This document shows positions 25,691 to 34,053 of a stretch of 64,000 nucleotides of DNA, one piece after another; the first letter of the stretch is position 1, and each line of letters starts with the position of its first letter. A program made the position numbers and the translations under genes. A model generated the notes under the pieces. That model was not told the origin of the DNA, searched no databases, and saw only the letters and a list, made by a program, of their open reading frames with translations. Origin of the DNA: Bradyrhizobium sp. dw_411 (lineage in GTDB: Bacteria; Pseudomonadota; Alphaproteobacteria; Rhizobiales; Xanthobacteraceae); the NCBI RefSeq assembly GCF_018449695.1, contig NZ_JAAVUY010000007.1:186001-250000 (forward strand), in the 5' to 3' direction.

Positions 25691-25709
25691 GACCTGTCCG
25701 AAACCTCAT

Positions 25710-25737
25710 TGACCGCCATGTGCGGTCATCTTTTTTT
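25710..25737 (+). terminator. Rho-independent terminator after dksA
   Basis: A 7-bp stem TGACCGC / GCGGTCA with a CATGT loop is followed directly by TCTTTTTTT. It lies 20 bases after the dksA stop. Confidence 0.9.
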
Positions 25738-25766
25738 GTTGATAGATTTTTTGGAAACCGCCGCCG

Positions 25767-26555
25767 ATGGACAGAATTCTCACGGCCGCACAAACCATCG
25801 CTGCCGCCCGCCGCACGCGCACGCCGCTGCCGCCGCTGGCTGCGGAGTTCGCCCCGCAGGATGAGGCCGAGGGCTATCTGATTCAGGCCGCATTGGCGGA
25901 TCTGCTGTCGTCCGATTTCGGCGCGCAGGTCGGCTACAAGATCGGCTGCACCAGCGCTGTCATGCAGGCCTATCTCGATATCCCGCATCCCTGCGGCGGC
26001 AGCGTATTCGCGCGAGGCGTTCACCCAAGCGGCGCATCGCTGCATCACGCGGATTTCGTCCGTGTCGGCGTCGAATGCGAAATCGCCGTTCGGCTGGCGC
26101 GCGATCTCGTGCCATCCGCCGCGCCATTCACGGCGGAGGCGGTCGCGCAGGCCATCGAGGCCTATCTGCCCGCGATCGAAATCGTCGATGATCGTTATGT
26201 CGACTGGCAAACGCTGGGCGCGCCGACATTAGTGGCCGATGATTTCTTTGCCGCCGGCTGCGTGCTCGGAAAGCCGGTGGCGCGATCGGCAGCCCCCGAT
26301 TTGCTGGAGGTCGTCGGCCGCGCGCTGATCAACGGCGATGAGATAGGGCGGGGCACCGGCGCCGACGTGCTCGGCCATCCCCATCATGCGCTGGCGTGGC
26401 TCGCCAATCATCTCGCCGCCGGGGGTAACGGTTTGCGGGCCGGGCAGATCGTGTTGACGGGCAGCCTCGTCAAGACGATTTGGCTTAATCCAGGCGACGA
26501 AGTCGCGATGGAATTGTCCGGGCTCGGGACAGTGAGTGTGGACTTTCGCGGCTAG
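25767..26555 (+). CDS. 2-keto-4-pentenoate hydratase / fumarylacetoacetate-hydrolase-fold protein
   Basis: A 262-residue protein of the hydratase/decarboxylase (MhpD/TesE/XylJ) type, which usually adds water to 2-hydroxypenta-2,4-dienoates in meta-cleavage of aromatics. Evidence is AEGYLIQAALADL near the N-terminus, GYKIGCTS, the metal-ligand region GVECEIAVRLARDL, LPAIEIVDDRY and the C-terminal GQIVLTGSLVKTIWLNPGDEV. No other aromatic-degradation genes adjoin it, so the substrate is uncertain. It ends 19 bases before the end of the convergent GntR gene. Confidence 0.85.
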   Translation: MDRILTAAQTIAAARRTRTPLPPLAAEFAPQDEAEGYLIQAALADLLSSDFGAQVGYKIGCTSAVMQAYLDIPHPCGGSVFARGVHPSGASLHHADFVRVGVECEIAVRLARDLVPSAAPFTAEAVAQAIEAYLPAIEIVDDRYVDWQTLGAPTLVADDFFAAGCVLGKPVARSAAPDLLEVVGRALINGDEIGRGTGADVLGHPHHALAWLANHLAAGGNGLRAGQIVLTGSLVKTIWLNPGDEVAMELSGLGTVSVDFRG

Positions 26556-26573
26556 GCGCTGGCGACAATCTCG

Positions 26574-27314
26574 TCATTCCGGGGATGCCTCTTCCGGGCT
26601 GTAGCGCAGTTCTATCGCGGCGGCGCGCGTCGGCAACGAGCGGATCATCGCAGTCTTCAAGTACATCACATGATCGCGCATCAGCATTTCGGCGCGCCAA
26701 GCTTCACGTCCGAGGATTGCCTCGAATACGCGTTGGTGATCGTCATGGCGTCGTCGTACGTCGCGATATTCAAATTCGACGATCATGCGGGGTGAAGAGA
26801 TCGGAACTTGACGACACAGGCGAACCATATCCTGAAGCATGCGCGAGCCTGCGGCGGCATGAACGGTTTGATGGAAACAAGTATTGATTGTGCTGTATGC
26901 CGCACGATCGCCTTCGATCAATACGCCGCGACTCAGCAGGCGGTCACCGTCATACAGGGATTGTTCGAGCAGGCGTTGATGCTCCGAAGACAAGCCACGT
27001 TCGGCAGCGAGCCGCGCTGCGAGCCCTTCGAGCACAGCGCGAAGCTCGAAGGCGTAGACGATCTCAGCCACCGGAAATTCGCGCATCCGATATCCGTGAT
27101 TGGGAGCGTGATCGAGCAGGCCCTCCGAGGCGAGCTTCTGCAGCGCGGCGCGCACAGGCGTACGTGAAGCGCCGAGCTGCTCGGTGAGACGGACCTCGTG
27201 CAGCCGCTCGCCCGGTGCGAATTGCCCGTTGCAGACGGCATTGCGGAGCTCCTCGAGAACCGTCGCGGCCCGTGTTGATGGAGCGTTTGGGACGTCCATG
27301 AGCCGTTGGTTCAT
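26574..27314 (-). CDS. GntR family regulator, FCD subgroup
   Basis: A 246-residue regulator: N-terminal winged helix (ATVLEELRNAVCNGQFAPG, LTEQLGASRTPVRAALQKLASEGL) and a helical FCD ligand domain (ELRAVLEGLAARLAAERG ... DRAAYSTINTCFHQTVHAAAG ... DDHQRVFEAI). The metal/ligand residues D and H of the FCD fold appear to be present. A start at 27356 is possible, but it would lie inside a GTATAC palindrome; the ATG at 27314 leaves that site upstream and keeps all domain residues. It is divergent from the hydrolase-transporter operon, which it probably regulates. Confidence 0.88.
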   Translation of the reverse strand: MNQRLMDVPNAPSTRAATVLEELRNAVCNGQFAPGERLHEVRLTEQLGASRTPVRAALQKLASEGLLDHAPNHGYRMREFPVAEIVYAFELRAVLEGLAARLAAERGLSSEHQRLLEQSLYDGDRLLSRGVLIEGDRAAYSTINTCFHQTVHAAAGSRMLQDMVRLCRQVPISSPRMIVEFEYRDVRRRHDDHQRVFEAILGREAWRAEMLMRDHVMYLKTAMIRSLPTRAAAIELRYSPEEASPE

Positions 27315-27346
27315 TGAAACACCATCCCCAAGCTGATCCTCGTTGT

Positions 27347-27356
27347 ATGTATACAT
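27347..27356. promoter_or_regulatory. Candidate GntR operator 1 (ATGTATACAT)
   Basis: A perfect 10-base palindrome centred on GTATAC, 33 bases before the chosen GntR start. FCD-type GntR proteins commonly bind sites of the form TnGTATACnA. A second copy lies at 27462-27471. Confidence 0.55.
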
Positions 27357-27461
27357 TTATTCGTCCGATAGACAACTCGGCATGACTTGCGCGTCGGCTT
27401 TGCATTGAAATCAGCTAATCTGCTCTATCTCTCAGCACGCCGTGCCTTACTTGGGAGCATT

Positions 27462-27471
27462 TTGTATACAT
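27462..27471. promoter_or_regulatory. Candidate GntR operator 2 (TTGTATACAT)
   Basis: A near-perfect palindrome sharing GTATAC and flanking bases with operator 1 (the inverted strands share TATGTATACA). It is 76 bases before the chosen start of the alpha/beta hydrolase gene. Confidence 0.55.
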
Positions 27472-27546
27472 AAATGTTTGACACTTCCCATCGTGTATCC
27501 CAAACTTGCTTGCCCAATCTGCGAGACCTGCAGCAAGGCCAAACTC

Positions 27547-28437
27547 ATGCTGCGCGCCATTGCAGCTCCAAAAGACTCATTGCGAGCGCCGATGCGGACT
27601 GAGCTCATTTCGATTGAGACCGATACGGTGCCGCTGGATGGTGCGCTTTATCATCCTGATGAGTCGCAGGTCCGCGGAGCCATTCTGCTATTCCACGGCA
27701 ACGTCATGAACTTTTACAGCGGCATGCTGCGGTTTTTGCCGCCTGCGCTGACAGCTCTCGGGTTTGTCTGCCTGGCGTTCAACCGGCGTTCACACGATAT
27801 TCTCGCGACGTACGACAGCCGCGCGGCCGTCGGCGGCGCGTTCCAATTGGTCTCGCGCGACATCCGCGACAATCAAATTGCCGCAACATGGCTGGCACGA
27901 CAGGGCTTTCCGAATCCGATTGTGATCGGCCATAGCAACGGCGGAATGCTGGCGACGCAACACGTCTGTGACCATCCGGACACGCCAGGCCTCGTTCTGC
28001 TTTCAGCGCATCGTGGCGGGAAAATCGACGAAGTTCTAAGCGGCGGCACGCGCGGCAACGGCATGATGACGGAGGACCGTCACCTAGCCTTCAAGGCAGA
28101 AGCCGAAAGGCTGGTCGAAGAAGGGCGCGGTCATACGCTGATGGTGATGCCGGGCTGGTGGTACGTGGTAACGGCAGAGACCTATCTCGATCGCATCAGC
28201 AATATGCCGAATGTAGTAGCCAATGCGAGCCGCATCACCTGTCCTGTTTTATACGTTCGCGGCGACAAAGAAGTGCCAAGCCAGTACCCGGCGGAAGAGT
28301 TCCGGGCGGCTGCAGCAGGCCCTTGCGATGTTTCGATCATTCCCGATTGTGACCATTATTACAGGGGCCGCAGCGATGCTGTCACGGCCGTCGTCACTGG
28401 CTGGCTGCAGAAATTACCGCTGCGCAAACTGTCATGA
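27547..28437 (+). CDS. Alpha/beta hydrolase
   Basis: A 296-residue cytoplasmic alpha/beta-fold hydrolase. Visible are the oxyanion-side AILLFHGNVMNF, the nucleophile elbow GHSNGG (Ser near residue 130) and the C-terminal catalytic region VRGDKEVP ... IPDCDHYYRGR, which supplies Asp and His. The ATG at 27547 follows AAGG at 8-base spacing; an earlier in-frame start would place operator 2 inside the gene. Its stop overlaps the start of the ABC ATPase gene (ATGA), so it is the first gene of the transporter operon and probably acts on the imported compound. Substrate unknown. Confidence 0.85.
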   Translation: MLRAIAAPKDSLRAPMRTELISIETDTVPLDGALYHPDESQVRGAILLFHGNVMNFYSGMLRFLPPALTALGFVCLAFNRRSHDILATYDSRAAVGGAFQLVSRDIRDNQIAATWLARQGFPNPIVIGHSNGGMLATQHVCDHPDTPGLVLLSAHRGGKIDEVLSGGTRGNGMMTEDRHLAFKAEAERLVEEGRGHTLMVMPGWWYVVTAETYLDRISNMPNVVANASRITCPVLYVRGDKEVPSQYPAEEFRAAAAGPCDVSIIPDCDHYYRGRSDAVTAVVTGWLQKLPLRKLS

Positions 28438-30002
28438 TAAGCGCGCACCCGACCAATGACCAGGTTCGGGGACCGCCCAGTGGCCTTTCGGCTGTTGGAA
28501 TTTCCAAGCGTTTCGGCGGTGTGAAAGCCCTTACCGAGGTCGATCTATCGATTCGGCCAGGTGAAGTGCACGGTCTTGTCGGGGAAAACGGCGCGGGCAA
28601 ATCCACGTTGATCAGAATTCTCTCGGGAGGTCTCAAGCCGGACGAGGGAAGCGTGCAACTGGACGGAATATCGCGCAGCTATTCGTCACCGGCCGACTCC
28701 CGCAAAGATGGCGTGGTGACCATTTTTCAGGAATTGGCCATTGTGCCGGAACTGACCGTGGCCGAGAACATCGTGCTCGGCGCCGAGCCCAGTTTCGACC
28801 GATTTGGCCTTACGCTCTCGCGCCATCGTGCAAACCTGATCGCGGAAAGCGTCCTTCGGAGATTGCGTGGCGATGCAATCGACCCCCGACGCCGCGCCGG
28901 AACCCTGTCTGTTGCCGAACGCCAACTCGTCGAGATCGGTCGAGCGATCGCGTTGGACGCGCAATTCTTCATCATGGACGAGCCAACCGCCTCGCTTTCT
29001 CCACGCGAATCCAACGCACTTCTGGACGTCGTGCGCAAACTCCGAAGCGAAGGAAAAGCAATCCTCTTCGTGTCCCATCACCTGGACGAAGTGCTTGAGA
29101 TTTCCGACCGGGTCACTGTCCTTCGAGGCGGCCGCGCGGTGACGACTTTGCCCGCGAAGGCCGCCACGAGCGAGCAGCTTATCGAATTGATGATCGGCCG
29201 GCCGATGGAGACGCTCTATCCACCGCGCTTACCCTGTTCCGGGCCACCCGTCCTCCGCGTGCGAAATCTGAGCCGGCCGCCTTCCTTTGAAGATATATCC
29301 TTCGACTTGCACCGCGGCGAGATTTTGGGCTTTGCAGGACTTGTCGGTGCCGGTCGTACCGAGATCATGCGCGCGATCTTCGGGCTAGAGCCGCCACATC
29401 GCGGTACCATCGAGTTGGATGGTAAAACTGTTGCTTTCCGCTCTCCGAGGCAAGCCGTTCGGGCGGGGCTGGCCTTCGTTTCGGAGGATCGCAAGGGTGA
29501 CGGGCTTGTCGCGCAATTGAGCGGCCGGGAGAACCTCGTCCTGACTGCGGCAGCCGAAGGCGGATCCGGCACCGTGGTTCGACGCGCGAGCATTCGTGTA
29601 CTTTCGGAAAAGATACGACAGCAGCTTCACATCCGAGGGTCGCTGGACCTGCCTGTCGCCGGCTTGTCCGGGGGCAACCAGCAGAAAGTCGTCATTGGTA
29701 AATGGCTGCTCGGCCATCCACGCATCATGATCTTCGATGAGCCGACGCGCGGTATCGATGTGGGAGCAAAGGCCGAGGTTTATCGGACCATTCAGAAGGC
29801 TTCGCAGGACGGCGCGTCGATCCTTCTCGTGTCATCGGAATTGTCTGAACTGATACACGTCGCGCACCGTATTCTGGTGATTTCCGGCGGACGTATTACA
29901 GCAGAAATGAGCTCCGATGATTTCGATGAAAAGGAAATCCTGAAAGCGGCGTTTGCGGCTCACCTCTCCAGCGCGGCGACTGAAGCGGAGTTGCGGGCAT
30001 GA
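28434..30002 (+). CDS. CUT2-family ABC transporter ATP-binding protein (RbsA/MglA-like)
   Basis: A 522-residue ATPase with two fused nucleotide-binding domains. The N-terminal domain is complete (Walker A GENGAGKST, FIMDEPTASL). The C-terminal domain has the degenerate Walker A GLVGAGRTEIMRAIF usual in RbsA-type proteins, with LSGGNQQKVVIGKWL and IFDEPTRGIDVG. The class energises uptake of monosaccharides, nucleosides or related polar compounds. Start and stop overlap the neighbouring hydrolase and permease genes (ATGA at each end), indicating tight translational coupling. Confidence 0.93.
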   Translation: MISAHPTNDQVRGPPSGLSAVGISKRFGGVKALTEVDLSIRPGEVHGLVGENGAGKSTLIRILSGGLKPDEGSVQLDGISRSYSSPADSRKDGVVTIFQELAIVPELTVAENIVLGAEPSFDRFGLTLSRHRANLIAESVLRRLRGDAIDPRRRAGTLSVAERQLVEIGRAIALDAQFFIMDEPTASLSPRESNALLDVVRKLRSEGKAILFVSHHLDEVLEISDRVTVLRGGRAVTTLPAKAATSEQLIELMIGRPMETLYPPRLPCSGPPVLRVRNLSRPPSFEDISFDLHRGEILGFAGLVGAGRTEIMRAIFGLEPPHRGTIELDGKTVAFRSPRQAVRAGLAFVSEDRKGDGLVAQLSGRENLVLTAAAEGGSGTVVRRASIRVLSEKIRQQLHIRGSLDLPVAGLSGGNQQKVVIGKWLLGHPRIMIFDEPTRGIDVGAKAEVYRTIQKASQDGASILLVSSELSELIHVAHRILVISGGRITAEMSSDDFDEKEILKAAFAAHLSSAATEAELRA

Positions 30003-30997
30003 GTGCGCAGGATCGTGTCGATATGGCAAAACCGGAAGTCACAACACGCGATCACGGAGCAGGCGTCGGGCGCTCCCTCCTGTGGCTTCAGAATGCGGGC
30101 CTTCCGATCGCCCTCGTTGTTCTTGTCCTGTTTTTTTCAATCAGGTCCGATTTGTTTCTAACGGTCCAGAACCTTCGAAACGTGGGATTGCAGGCAGCCG
30201 CGCTTGCCGCCGTGTCCTGTGGCCAGACGATCGTCATTCTGACGTCGGGACTCGATCTGTCGGTGGGGGCCACCGTCGCGCTGGTCAGCGTTGTCAGTGC
30301 TCTCGCAATCAATCATTTCGGCATGGCGGCCGGCATTCTCTGCGGAATCATGACCGGCGCCGTGATTGGCGTGATCAATGGAATTCTTATTACCTGGTTC
30401 CGCGTATTCCCCTTTATCGCAACATTGGCAATGATGTCGGTGCTTTCCGGCCTGGCGCTGTCCATCAGCGGGGGGACGCCCATCACGGGGTTGCCACCGG
30501 AGTTTACATCGCTGGCCTACACGAGGGTTGGCGGTGTGCCGTTGCCGTTGATCGTATCCGTCACGGTTCTCGTTCTGGTATTTCTCTTTCTGCACTATTT
30601 GCGGCTGGGCCGTCACATGTATGCCGTCGGCGGCAACCGTCAGGCGGCGATCCTGTCCGGGCTTAACGTCTCCGCGATCACCGTTACGGCCTATGCGATG
30701 TGTTCGCTTTGTGCGGCGGTTGGAGCAATCATTCTTAGCGCGCGTGTGGGATCAGGCCAGCCATCACTCGGCGGCTCGCTCCCGCTGGAGTCGGTTGCAG
30801 CCGTGGTGCTCGGCGGCGTTTCGCTATTCGGCGGTCGCGGATCAATCTTCCAGGTCGCTGTCGGCGTGGCGTTTGTCAGTATTCTGTCGAATGGACTGAA
30901 TCTGCTGAACGTCAGTTCGTACACGCAAATGATGATTGTGGGCGGCACGCTGATCGTCGCCGTCACATTCGATCAGCGATTTGTCGCGAGGTCCTGA
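29999..30997 (+). CDS. CUT2-family ABC transporter permease (RbsC-like)
   Basis: A 332-residue inner-membrane permease with about ten hydrophobic segments. It has the BPD_transp_2 landmarks SCGQTIVILTSGLDLSVGATVAL and, in the cytoplasmic loop, GRHMYAVGGNRQAAILSGLNV. The start overlaps the ATPase stop (ATGA). The binding protein gene begins 46 bases downstream, completing a one-permease importer. Confidence 0.93.
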   Translation: MSAQDRVDMAKPEVTTRDHGAGVGRSLLWLQNAGLPIALVVLVLFFSIRSDLFLTVQNLRNVGLQAAALAAVSCGQTIVILTSGLDLSVGATVALVSVVSALAINHFGMAAGILCGIMTGAVIGVINGILITWFRVFPFIATLAMMSVLSGLALSISGGTPITGLPPEFTSLAYTRVGGVPLPLIVSVTVLVLVFLFLHYLRLGRHMYAVGGNRQAAILSGLNVSAITVTAYAMCSLCAAVGAIILSARVGSGQPSLGGSLPLESVAAVVLGGVSLFGGRGSIFQVAVGVAFVSILSNGLNLLNVSSYTQMMIVGGTLIVAVTFDQRFVARS

Positions 30998-31043
30998 GAG
31001 AGTTCGACGCGTTATTGGAAGTTATCAGAAAAGGAGTTGAAGC

Positions 31044-31988
31044 ATGATAATGACGAAGTTCTGCCAGACGGCCGCCGTGCTGACGATTGCTCTATTCGCG
31101 GGCGCCGGCCATACCATTGCGGCGGAGAAGCTGGGTGCCAGCCTGCCGCTGACCCAGGGACCGTTTTTCACCGCGCAAATCTATGGGATGACCGAAGAAG
31201 CCAAGAAGCTCGGCTACGATCTGGTCGTTCTCGACGCTGGCGGTTACGGCAAGGTCGACAAACAGGTCAGCGACGTAGAAAATCTGTTGGCTCAAAAAGT
31301 CAAAGCCGTCTTGCTCAATCCAGCCGACCCGACTTCCTTTGTCGGTGTCTTGAACGATGCGAAATCAAACCATGTTCCCGTGGTCGGCGCGGGCATGCCC
31401 TTTGCCGGCACCGACGGCTCCGTTTCGCCGAGCCACTGTGAAATCGGCAAGGCGCTCGCTGAAGGTGCAAAAGCGCTGCTGCCAAATGGTGGCCAATTGG
31501 CTGCATTGGTTGGACCTGCCGCGGGCTTCTGGGCTAACGAACGCTGGCGTTGCTTCAAGGAGCAGATCGCCAATACGAAGATACAGATCGTCGCTGAACA
31601 GGCCAGTGAGCCCGATGCGGCTGTTGGCTTGTCGATCGCCACCGACATTCTGCAGCGGTTCCCGACGGTTCAGGTACTCTATGGAGCGGACGACACTGTC
31701 GGCGTGGGCGCCGCAAGAGCCGTTCAGGCCAACAGCTTATGCGGGAAAGTAAAGGTGCTGACAGCCGTGCTGGGCGATACCACCGAGGAACTCATGAAAG
31801 CCGGCTGCATGGATTATGTGGTGGCATTGCAGGTCGTGGAGGTCGGACGGCGGTCCGTCGATATGGCGGACAAGCTGATCAAGGGCGGCAAGCTCGAAGC
31901 GAAAGACGTCGTCATCCCCGTCGTTCCCGTGACGCCGAAGAATCTGAGCAGCATCGATCTTTCGACCATCCGTCCGCCGGCTCACTGA
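31044..31988 (+). CDS. CUT2-family ABC transporter substrate-binding protein
   Basis: A 314-residue periplasmic protein of the ribose-binding type (Peripla_BP_4). A signal peptide (VLTIALFAGAGHTIAA) precedes mature EKLGASLPLTQGPFFTAQIYGMTEEAKKLGYDLVVLDAGGYGK, and NLLAQKVKAVLLNPADPTS and LYGADDTVGVGAARAV match the hinge regions. The mature protein has three cysteines, more than usual. It is the last gene of the GntR-linked operon. With a hydrolase upstream and an amidohydrolase facing it, a nitrogenous or amide-containing ligand is possible, but that is a guess. Confidence 0.92.
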   Translation: MIMTKFCQTAAVLTIALFAGAGHTIAAEKLGASLPLTQGPFFTAQIYGMTEEAKKLGYDLVVLDAGGYGKVDKQVSDVENLLAQKVKAVLLNPADPTSFVGVLNDAKSNHVPVVGAGMPFAGTDGSVSPSHCEIGKALAEGAKALLPNGGQLAALVGPAAGFWANERWRCFKEQIANTKIQIVAEQASEPDAAVGLSIATDILQRFPTVQVLYGADDTVGVGAARAVQANSLCGKVKVLTAVLGDTTEELMKAGCMDYVVALQVVEVGRRSVDMADKLIKGGKLEAKDVVIPVVPVTPKNLSSIDLSTIRPPAH

Positions 31989-32100
31989 TTCGAAATCATG
32001 GGATGGCGGCCGAGCCGCCATCCCATGAGCGATACTTGAACGGAACTCGATCATCCTTGTTCGATAATCGGCGGTAGCTTTTGCCGCGATTGCGGAACTG

Positions 32101-32237
32101 GAGCCTTATCGGTTCTGATTGAATCAGAACCGGGCTCCAGTCTTTTGTTTTGACGCTTTTTCTTTACGCGAACCGGAATCCACGGAGCCTGTCATCGGGT
32201 GCGCGTTCGCGCGACCCGTTGGCTCGTAAACGCTCTA
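32101..32237 (-). repeat. Interspersed palindromic repeat, copy B (inverted)
   Basis: The reverse complement matches copy A at 19061-19195 over about 135 bases with roughly 90% identity, including the palindrome with arms CGGTTCTGATT / AATCAGAACCG at 32110-32132. It lies between the convergent ends of the binding protein and amidohydrolase genes, 7 bases beyond the latter's stop. Confidence 0.85.
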
Positions 32238-32244
32238 AGCCTGC

Positions 32245-33729
32245 TTAATGCAGGTGTGGCTCGAATGGTGGCGCGCCGGCGACGAGTCCACTGCAATACT
32301 GACCGACAATGGGCTGAAAGCGCTCGATCATCGTTTTTAAACCGGCTGTTTGACCGACAAGGTCGGCGGCCATGGTTCTTGCGCGCCGGACGAGGCCCGG
32401 ATAGTCGATGGTGAGATGCTTGCCATTTTCGTAGAGCATTCTGCCCCCGACCATTACCGCCCGAATGGCACTTCCGTCTTCTCCGTAAACAATTTGATTG
32501 GTTGCATTTGCCAGGGGGACGAGCGGACCAGCGCTGAGGTCGAGAAAAACGAGGTCGGCCATTGCGCCGCGTTGGATGGTGCCGATGTCGGATCCAAAGC
32601 CAAGAGCCTTCGCGCCGCCGACGGTGCCGGCATGCAGGGCCTCGCTCGCAGATAGCCAAAGCTGGTTGTCATGTTCCGACAAACGGGAAACCAGAGCTGC
32701 GAGCCGTATTGCCTCGAACAGGTTCAACGTATCGGAAGTTATGGCCGCGTCGGTCCCGATCGCAACATTGACACCTGCCGAAAGCAGGCGCCGGACCCGC
32801 GCGACGCCGGATCCAAGCCGCAAATTGCTCGTCGGATTATGGCAGACCGAGCAACCGTGTTCGGCAAGGCGGCCGATATCGTCATCGTTCAGCCATACAC
32901 CGTGTGCGACGGTAAACTTGGGCGACAAAAGGCCAAGCTTGGCCAGATGCGACACTGCCGTCGAATGGTGGACGAGCGGCGCAACGATGGACTGCATCCG
33001 TGATTCAGCAACGTGCATCTGCATGCCGATCTCGAAGTCGTTGGCGAGGTCTCGACAGGCTATCAGGAATTCATCCGTGCAATGATGAGGAATGGTCGGC
33101 GCGAGTGCCGGTCTTATCGATGATCGATCGAACGCCCAATTCTGCAGAATGGTCCGGCAGCGCGCGACGGACTCCTGATGGGAAGCAAACCGAATGCTGT
33201 TGGCTTCCTCGCGCACCGGCGGCGGCATGGCTTCAAGCAGGCCGGGAATCGATTGGTAGAACGAACGATCGGCCATCATCGGGGCAATGACGGCCCTCAT
33301 TCCGATGTCGTTGTAGGCCCGTGCAACGGCCTCAACGCCTTCAGAAGTGGGAGCCGGAAATTCGCTAAAAAGATCGTAGGCTGCCGTACAGCCCTTGCGC
33401 ACGAGTTCGGCCGCGCCGAGAAGCACCGAAACATAACTGATCTCGGGATTGCGCCGTCCACCCAGCCAGGGGAAGGCATTGAGAAGCAATTCCAGGTTCC
33501 AATTCTCGTTCATCCCCTTGGAAAGGCTCATCTGACCGTGGGTGTGCGCATTGACCAGGCCCGGAATGATCAGGCGATCCGTGGCGTCTATCCGTTGTGC
33601 ATCTGCGACCGGCGTTTGGGGCGGGATGATATCCCGGATCCGGCCGTTCTCGATCACGAGATCGGACAATTCACCCGCTTCGGAATCGGGCAACAGGAGT
33701 AATCCGCCAACGATGTGCAGCCGTGTCAT
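32245..33729 (-). CDS. Amidohydrolase family protein (TrzN/AtzB/SAH-deaminase type)
   Basis: A 494-residue metal-dependent hydrolase of the cytosine-deaminase-like amidohydrolase group. Metal ligands are visible: HxH in NAHTHGQMSL (H62, H64), a His in the segment GMQMHVAES, a His in TVAHGVWL and the Asp in VAIGTDAAIT. CHNPTSNLRLGSG is the usual substrate loop. Family reactions include deamination of purines, pyrimidines, adenosylhomocysteine or triazines. It faces the CUT2 importer operon, separated by the interspersed repeat, and has its own promoter region, so a functional link with the importer is possible but not shown. Confidence 0.88.
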   Translation of the reverse strand: MTRLHIVGGLLLLPDSEAGELSDLVIENGRIRDIIPPQTPVADAQRIDATDRLIIPGLVNAHTHGQMSLSKGMNENWNLELLLNAFPWLGGRRNPEISYVSVLLGAAELVRKGCTAAYDLFSEFPAPTSEGVEAVARAYNDIGMRAVIAPMMADRSFYQSIPGLLEAMPPPVREEANSIRFASHQESVARCRTILQNWAFDRSSIRPALAPTIPHHCTDEFLIACRDLANDFEIGMQMHVAESRMQSIVAPLVHHSTAVSHLAKLGLLSPKFTVAHGVWLNDDDIGRLAEHGCSVCHNPTSNLRLGSGVARVRRLLSAGVNVAIGTDAAITSDTLNLFEAIRLAALVSRLSEHDNQLWLSASEALHAGTVGGAKALGFGSDIGTIQRGAMADLVFLDLSAGPLVPLANATNQIVYGEDGSAIRAVMVGGRMLYENGKHLTIDYPGLVRRARTMAADLVGQTAGLKTMIERFQPIVGQYCSGLVAGAPPFEPHLH

Positions 33730-34053
33730 ACCAGTCCTCTATGATTTTCCTTTCAAAGTTACAGCGTTGCACGCTTGTGCGGTTATTTATTTTGGAGCGG
33801 ACCATGCGATTCCGGCGGATTGTGCCTGCCTCCGGTCAGCCGTTCCCGTCGCTGAGAAGTTTAGCTTTGCTGCGAAGTAGAGCCTTAAAAGCCGGTTTCA
33901 TTCATTTAGGCAGGTGACAATGCCGCCGGGTTCGCGCCTGCGACGCGCCCAGGAGCGACGTGTTTTTTTAATCCCGCGCGATTGGAATCACGATCTCAAA
34001 CGAAGAATGGCGCCGACGAGAACCGTCGGCGCCATTCTTGATCGTGTCAGGTC
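33730..34053. other. Intergenic region, 324 bases
   Basis: It lies between the amidohydrolase start and the end of the CXXCH-protein gene. I see no convincing gene; it holds the amidohydrolase promoter region and the hairpin at 34003-34039. Confidence 0.6.
34003..34039 (-). terminator. Strong hairpin, probable terminator of the CXXCH-protein gene
   Basis: A perfect 16-bp stem (34003-34018 with 34024-34039) encloses a 5-base loop. It lies 15 bases past the stop of the minus-strand gene. The following T-run on that strand is weak, so it may protect the 3' end rather than terminate by itself. Confidence 0.6.

Noticed and set aside
33723..33917. 64-residue open frame between the amidohydrolase and the CXXCH-protein gene
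   Set aside because: No ribosome site; it overlaps the amidohydrolase start and has atypical codon use.
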